Source: Gemmatimonadota bacterium (GTDB lineage: Bacteria; Gemmatimonadota; Gemmatimonadetes; Gemmatimonadales; GWC2-71-9). Taken from it: DNA of 15,315 nucleotides. The stretch lies in NCBI GenBank assembly GCA_017889745.1, contig JAGGAG010000050.1, positions 7,723-23,037 on the forward strand, in the 5' to 3' direction. Both the position numbers and the translations under genes were made by a program. How positions within the stretch are numbered: position 1 is the stretch's first letter; the number at the start of each line of letters is the position of its first letter. Positions 13,236 through 15,315 of the stretch are shown piece after piece. Under the pieces are notes generated by a model, which saw nothing but the letters and a program-made list of their open reading frames with translations, was not told the origin of the DNA and did not search any database.

Positions 13236-14619
13236 ACGGCACGGCGGCACGCGTGCCACGCTCTGGGGCGGCGGCGCCGCGACGGATGCCGCCCTGCTGG
13301 CGTACACCGTGGCCGATGACCGCGAGTGGGACGCACGGCTGCTGCGCTGGGACATACTCGGCAGCCTGGGTCACGCGGAGGGGCTGCGGCGCAGCGGCAT
13401 CCTCTCGACCACCGCGCACGTCCGCATGCAACGGCTGCTGCGCACCGCGCTCCGGGCCGCGGATTCCGGTCGCCTGACGATCGGCGCGGAGCACGAGGAC
13501 GTCCACTCGGCGGTGGAGTTCTGGCTGACGCGGCGTGATCGCCGCAGCGGCGGGATGCTGCACACCGGCCGGTCGCGCAACGACCAGGTGGCGCTGGACC
13601 TGCGCCTCTACCTCAAGGACCGGGTGCTGTCGCTGCACGCGCGCGCCACGGGTCTGGCCGACGCCCTGCTGGGCGTTGCGGCAGCGCACCGGACGGCGCT
13701 CTGGCCGGGCTACACGCACCAGCGGCGGGCGATGCCATCGTCGGCCGGACTGTGGGCGTCGGCCTACGCCGAAGGCCTGCTGGACAGCATCGAGAGCGTG
13801 AGCGGCTTGTGGCCCAGGCTCGACCGGTCGCCGCTCGGCAGCGCGGCGGGGTATGGCGTGCCGCTGCCACTGGACCGCAGGGCGACGGCCCGGGCCCTGG
13901 GATTCCGCGACCTCGACCACAGCGTGGCCGGCGTCCAGAACGCGCGTGGAAAGCTGGAAGCCGCCGTGCTCCACTGGTGTGCGGAACTGGGCCACGAGAT
14001 GGCGAAGCTGTCATCGGATGTGATCCTGTTCAGCGCCGACGAGTTCGGCTGGCTCCGCCTCCCGGCCGACCTGGCCACCGGGTCGAGCATCATGCCACAG
14101 AAGCGGAATCCCGACCTGTTCGAGCTGACACGCGCGCGCTCGGCGCTGGTGGAGGGCGCACTCTTCACGGTGCATGCGCTCAAGGCAAAGCTCCCTGGGG
14201 GATATCACCGCGACTTCCAGTTCCTCAAGGCGCCGCTCATGCGCGGTATCGAGCTGACCGAGGAGATGCTGGCCATGCTGACATTGGCGGTGCCGCGGCT
14301 CGAGGTCGACCGCGCGCGCGGGCGCGCGGCGCTGACCGGCGACATCCTCGCGACCGACGAGGCGCTGCGCCGCGTGCGGAAGGGGCAGCCCTTCCGGGAG
14401 GCGTACCGTGAGGTCGCGAGCGAGCTCAAGCGGGGCGCCACCATACCGGCGATTGCCGACCGCGACCTGATCGCCGCGCGCGGCAGTGCCGGCGGGCTCG
14501 GTAACCTGGAGCTGGGCCTGGCGCGGGCGCGGGTGACGCGGGCGCGGCGGTGGTGGCGGGCGGAGCGTCGCCGCTTCGACGACGCGATGCTCCGGCTCGC
14601 GGGGCGCAGGCGCGCATGA
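13225..14619 (+). CDS. argH: Argininosuccinate lyase
   Basis: ArgH splits argininosuccinate into arginine and fumarate, the last step. From GTG 13225, with GAGGGAG (13211-13217) 7 nt before it, this encodes 464 aa, the normal length. Motifs of the aspartase/fumarase superfamily are HTGRSRND (113-120), GYTHQRRAMPSS (162-173, with catalytic His165) and the signature GSSIMPQKRNPD (286-297), whose mobile loop carries the catalytic serine. SAAGYGVPLPLDR matches the usual glycine-rich turn, although QRRAMPSS differs slightly from the common LQRAQP form. The start is nested in the end of the deacylase gene, and the stop overlaps argR (ATGA). Confidence 0.95.
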   Translation: MRTERHGGTRATLWGGGAATDAALLAYTVADDREWDARLLRWDILGSLGHAEGLRRSGILSTTAHVRMQRLLRTALRAADSGRLTIGAEHEDVHSAVEFWLTRRDRRSGGMLHTGRSRNDQVALDLRLYLKDRVLSLHARATGLADALLGVAAAHRTALWPGYTHQRRAMPSSAGLWASAYAEGLLDSIESVSGLWPRLDRSPLGSAAGYGVPLPLDRRATARALGFRDLDHSVAGVQNARGKLEAAVLHWCAELGHEMAKLSSDVILFSADEFGWLRLPADLATGSSIMPQKRNPDLFELTRARSALVEGALFTVHALKAKLPGGYHRDFQFLKAPLMRGIELTEEMLAMLTLAVPRLEVDRARGRAALTGDILATDEALRRVRKGQPFREAYREVASELKRGATIPAIADRDLIAARGSAGGLGNLELGLARARVTRARRWWRAERRRFDDAMLRLAGRRRA

Positions 14620-15065
14620 CGGCCGACCGGCGCAAGCGTCACCTCAAGATCCTCGAACTCATCAGCACGCGGGCGGTGCGGACGCAGGAGGAGCTGGCCG
14701 ATGCGCTCGCCGCCGATGGCTGGCAGGTGACCCAGTCGTCGGTGAGCCGCGACATCGCGTCGCTGCGGCTGGTGAAGGTCGATGGCGTCTACCGCCGGGC
14801 ACCGGCGTCGCGCGCACGCGATCCGGATGAGCTTCGCATCGCCGAGGGGGTGCTGACCGCCGAGCCGGCGGGCGATGCGCTGGTGGTAGTGCACACGCCG
14901 CCGGGGGAGGCGAACCGCGTCGGGATCGCGCTCGACCGGCTCGCATGGCCGGAGATCGTCGGCACGATCGCCGGTGATGACACGATCTTCCTGGCGGTGT
15001 CGAACCAGGCGGCGCAGCGCCAGGTCCTGCGACGGCTTCGCGCGATCGCGGCGCCATCAGGCTGA
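14616..15065 (+). CDS. argR: Arginine repressor ArgR
   Basis: ArgR is a hexameric arginine-sensing repressor. From ATG 14616, overlapping the argH stop, this encodes 149 aa, the family length. Residues 1-62 form the winged helix domain, with TQEELADAL (23-31) and the recognition motif QSSVSRDIASLRLVKV (40-55). Residues 76-145 form the oligomerisation and arginine-binding domain, with GTIAGDDTIFLAV (116-128); Asp121 and Asp122 correspond to the arginine-contacting pair. Located last in the operon, it probably represses its own cluster through the palindrome at 4854-4871. A longer frame to 14550 is only the overlap with argH. A strong hairpin follows. Confidence 0.94.
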   Translation: MTADRRKRHLKILELISTRAVRTQEELADALAADGWQVTQSSVSRDIASLRLVKVDGVYRRAPASRARDPDELRIAEGVLTAEPAGDALVVVHTPPGEANRVGIALDRLAWPEIVGTIAGDDTIFLAVSNQAAQRQVLRRLRAIAAPSG

Positions 15066-15092
15066 TCGCGAAACCAGGACTGGCACGAAAAG

Positions 15093-15128
15093 CGAAGCGG
15101 GCGGCGCCATGTAGCGCCGCCCGCTTCG
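15093..15128. terminator. Perfect 15-bp hairpin, probable bidirectional terminator
   Basis: CGAAGCGGGCGGCGC (15093-15107) pairs exactly with 15114-15128 around the loop CATGTA. It lies 27 nt after argR and 19 nt beyond the stop of the convergent minus-strand gene. On the plus strand no T run follows. On the minus strand GCTTTTCG follows the stem, so the better intrinsic terminator faces the minus-strand gene. Confidence 0.75.
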
Positions 15129-15147
15129 TACTCCCAGTCAGCGCAAC

Positions 15148-15315
15148 CTACGGGCAGGACGGCGAGATCGTGAACTTCGCCGAAGTGACCGTGGCGGCGA
15201 GCGGCGCGGTGGTCGATGCAATCAGCGCGTAACCACCCGTCTTGTTGATCGTCGGCCCGCCGAATGCCGCGTAGCCACCACTCGAGACCACCGAGGAGGG
15301 ACTGACATCCACCTT
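15148..15315 (-). CDS. C-terminal part of a probable secreted Ig-like/beta-sandwich protein (partial)
   Basis: Reading the minus strand from the right edge gives 55 codons ending with TAG (complement of 15148-15150). The residues are rich in Gly, Ser, Thr, Val and Ala. They include FGGPTINKTGGYALIASTT and VTSAKFTISPSCP, a pattern seen in the last strands of bacterial Ig-like repeats on large exported proteins (alternating strand residues, GYxLxA, then SxxFTIS). The start lies outside the window. The hairpin at 15093-15128 with a T run on the minus strand supports a gene end here. The Ig-like call is by resemblance only. The single Cys two residues from the end may form a disulphide with an upstream residue. 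Confidence 0.62.
   Translation of the reverse strand, partial: KVDVSPSSVVSSGGYAAFGGPTINKTGGYALIASTTAPLAATVTSAKFTISPSCP

Overview
The window is one chromosomal stretch of a GC-rich bacterium. Almost every gene reads left to right, with many 4-nt ATGA overlaps. The best guess is Gemmatimonadota or a neighbouring phylum. This is inference from four traits: high GC, secreted M42-type peptidases, an N-acylornithine carbamoyltransferase route to arginine, and an intergenic GTGAAC heptad repeat. No rRNA, tRNA or other phylogenetic marker is present to prove it. No CRISPR array, transposase or phage gene was seen.

Region 1 (1-2747) opens with about 190 bases of lower-GC DNA without a supportable gene. 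A sharp promoter follows (TTGACA, 17-bp spacer, TAGTAT), overlapped by a perfect 12-bp inverted repeat. It precedes a MarR repressor, a two-domain VOC ring-cleaving dioxygenase and an alpha/beta hydrolase. This is the gene order of the quinone-responsive mhqRED operon of Staphylococcus aureus. A 101-aa protein of unknown function follows 28 nt later.

Region 2 (2748-4814) holds two overlapping genes for exported M42-family proteins. The second keeps the metal-binding and catalytic residues. The first has lost nearly all of them and looks like a pseudoenzyme partner. A perfect 11-bp hairpin covers the start codon of the first.

Region 3 (4854-15065) is a tightly packed arginine operon: argG, P-loop NTPase of unknown function, argC, argD, alpha/beta hydrolase, argF', argB, argE-type deacylase, argH, argR. 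The carbamoyltransferase is of the N-acylornithine type, so the acyl group stays on until a late deacylation of N-acylcitrulline by the M20 protein. ArgG, ArgH and ArgR complete and regulate the route. An 18-bp palindrome with ARG-box geometry ends one base before argG. ArgB carries the features of arginine-inhibited kinases, so both transcriptional and enzymatic feedback are likely. The residues that set acyl preference in ArgF' (Val91, Glu302) match neither characterised type exactly, although the surrounding motifs look more like the succinyl-specific Bacteroides enzyme. The first step (N-acylglutamate synthase) is not recognisable in the window. Two uncharacterised genes, a BioD-like P-loop protein and a hydrolase, are translationally coupled inside the operon. 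They are the most interesting candidates for new biology.

Region 4 (15066-15315) holds a perfect 15-bp hairpin, probably a terminator shared by convergent genes. The C-terminal 55 codons of a minus-strand, probably secreted, Ig-like protein run off the right edge.
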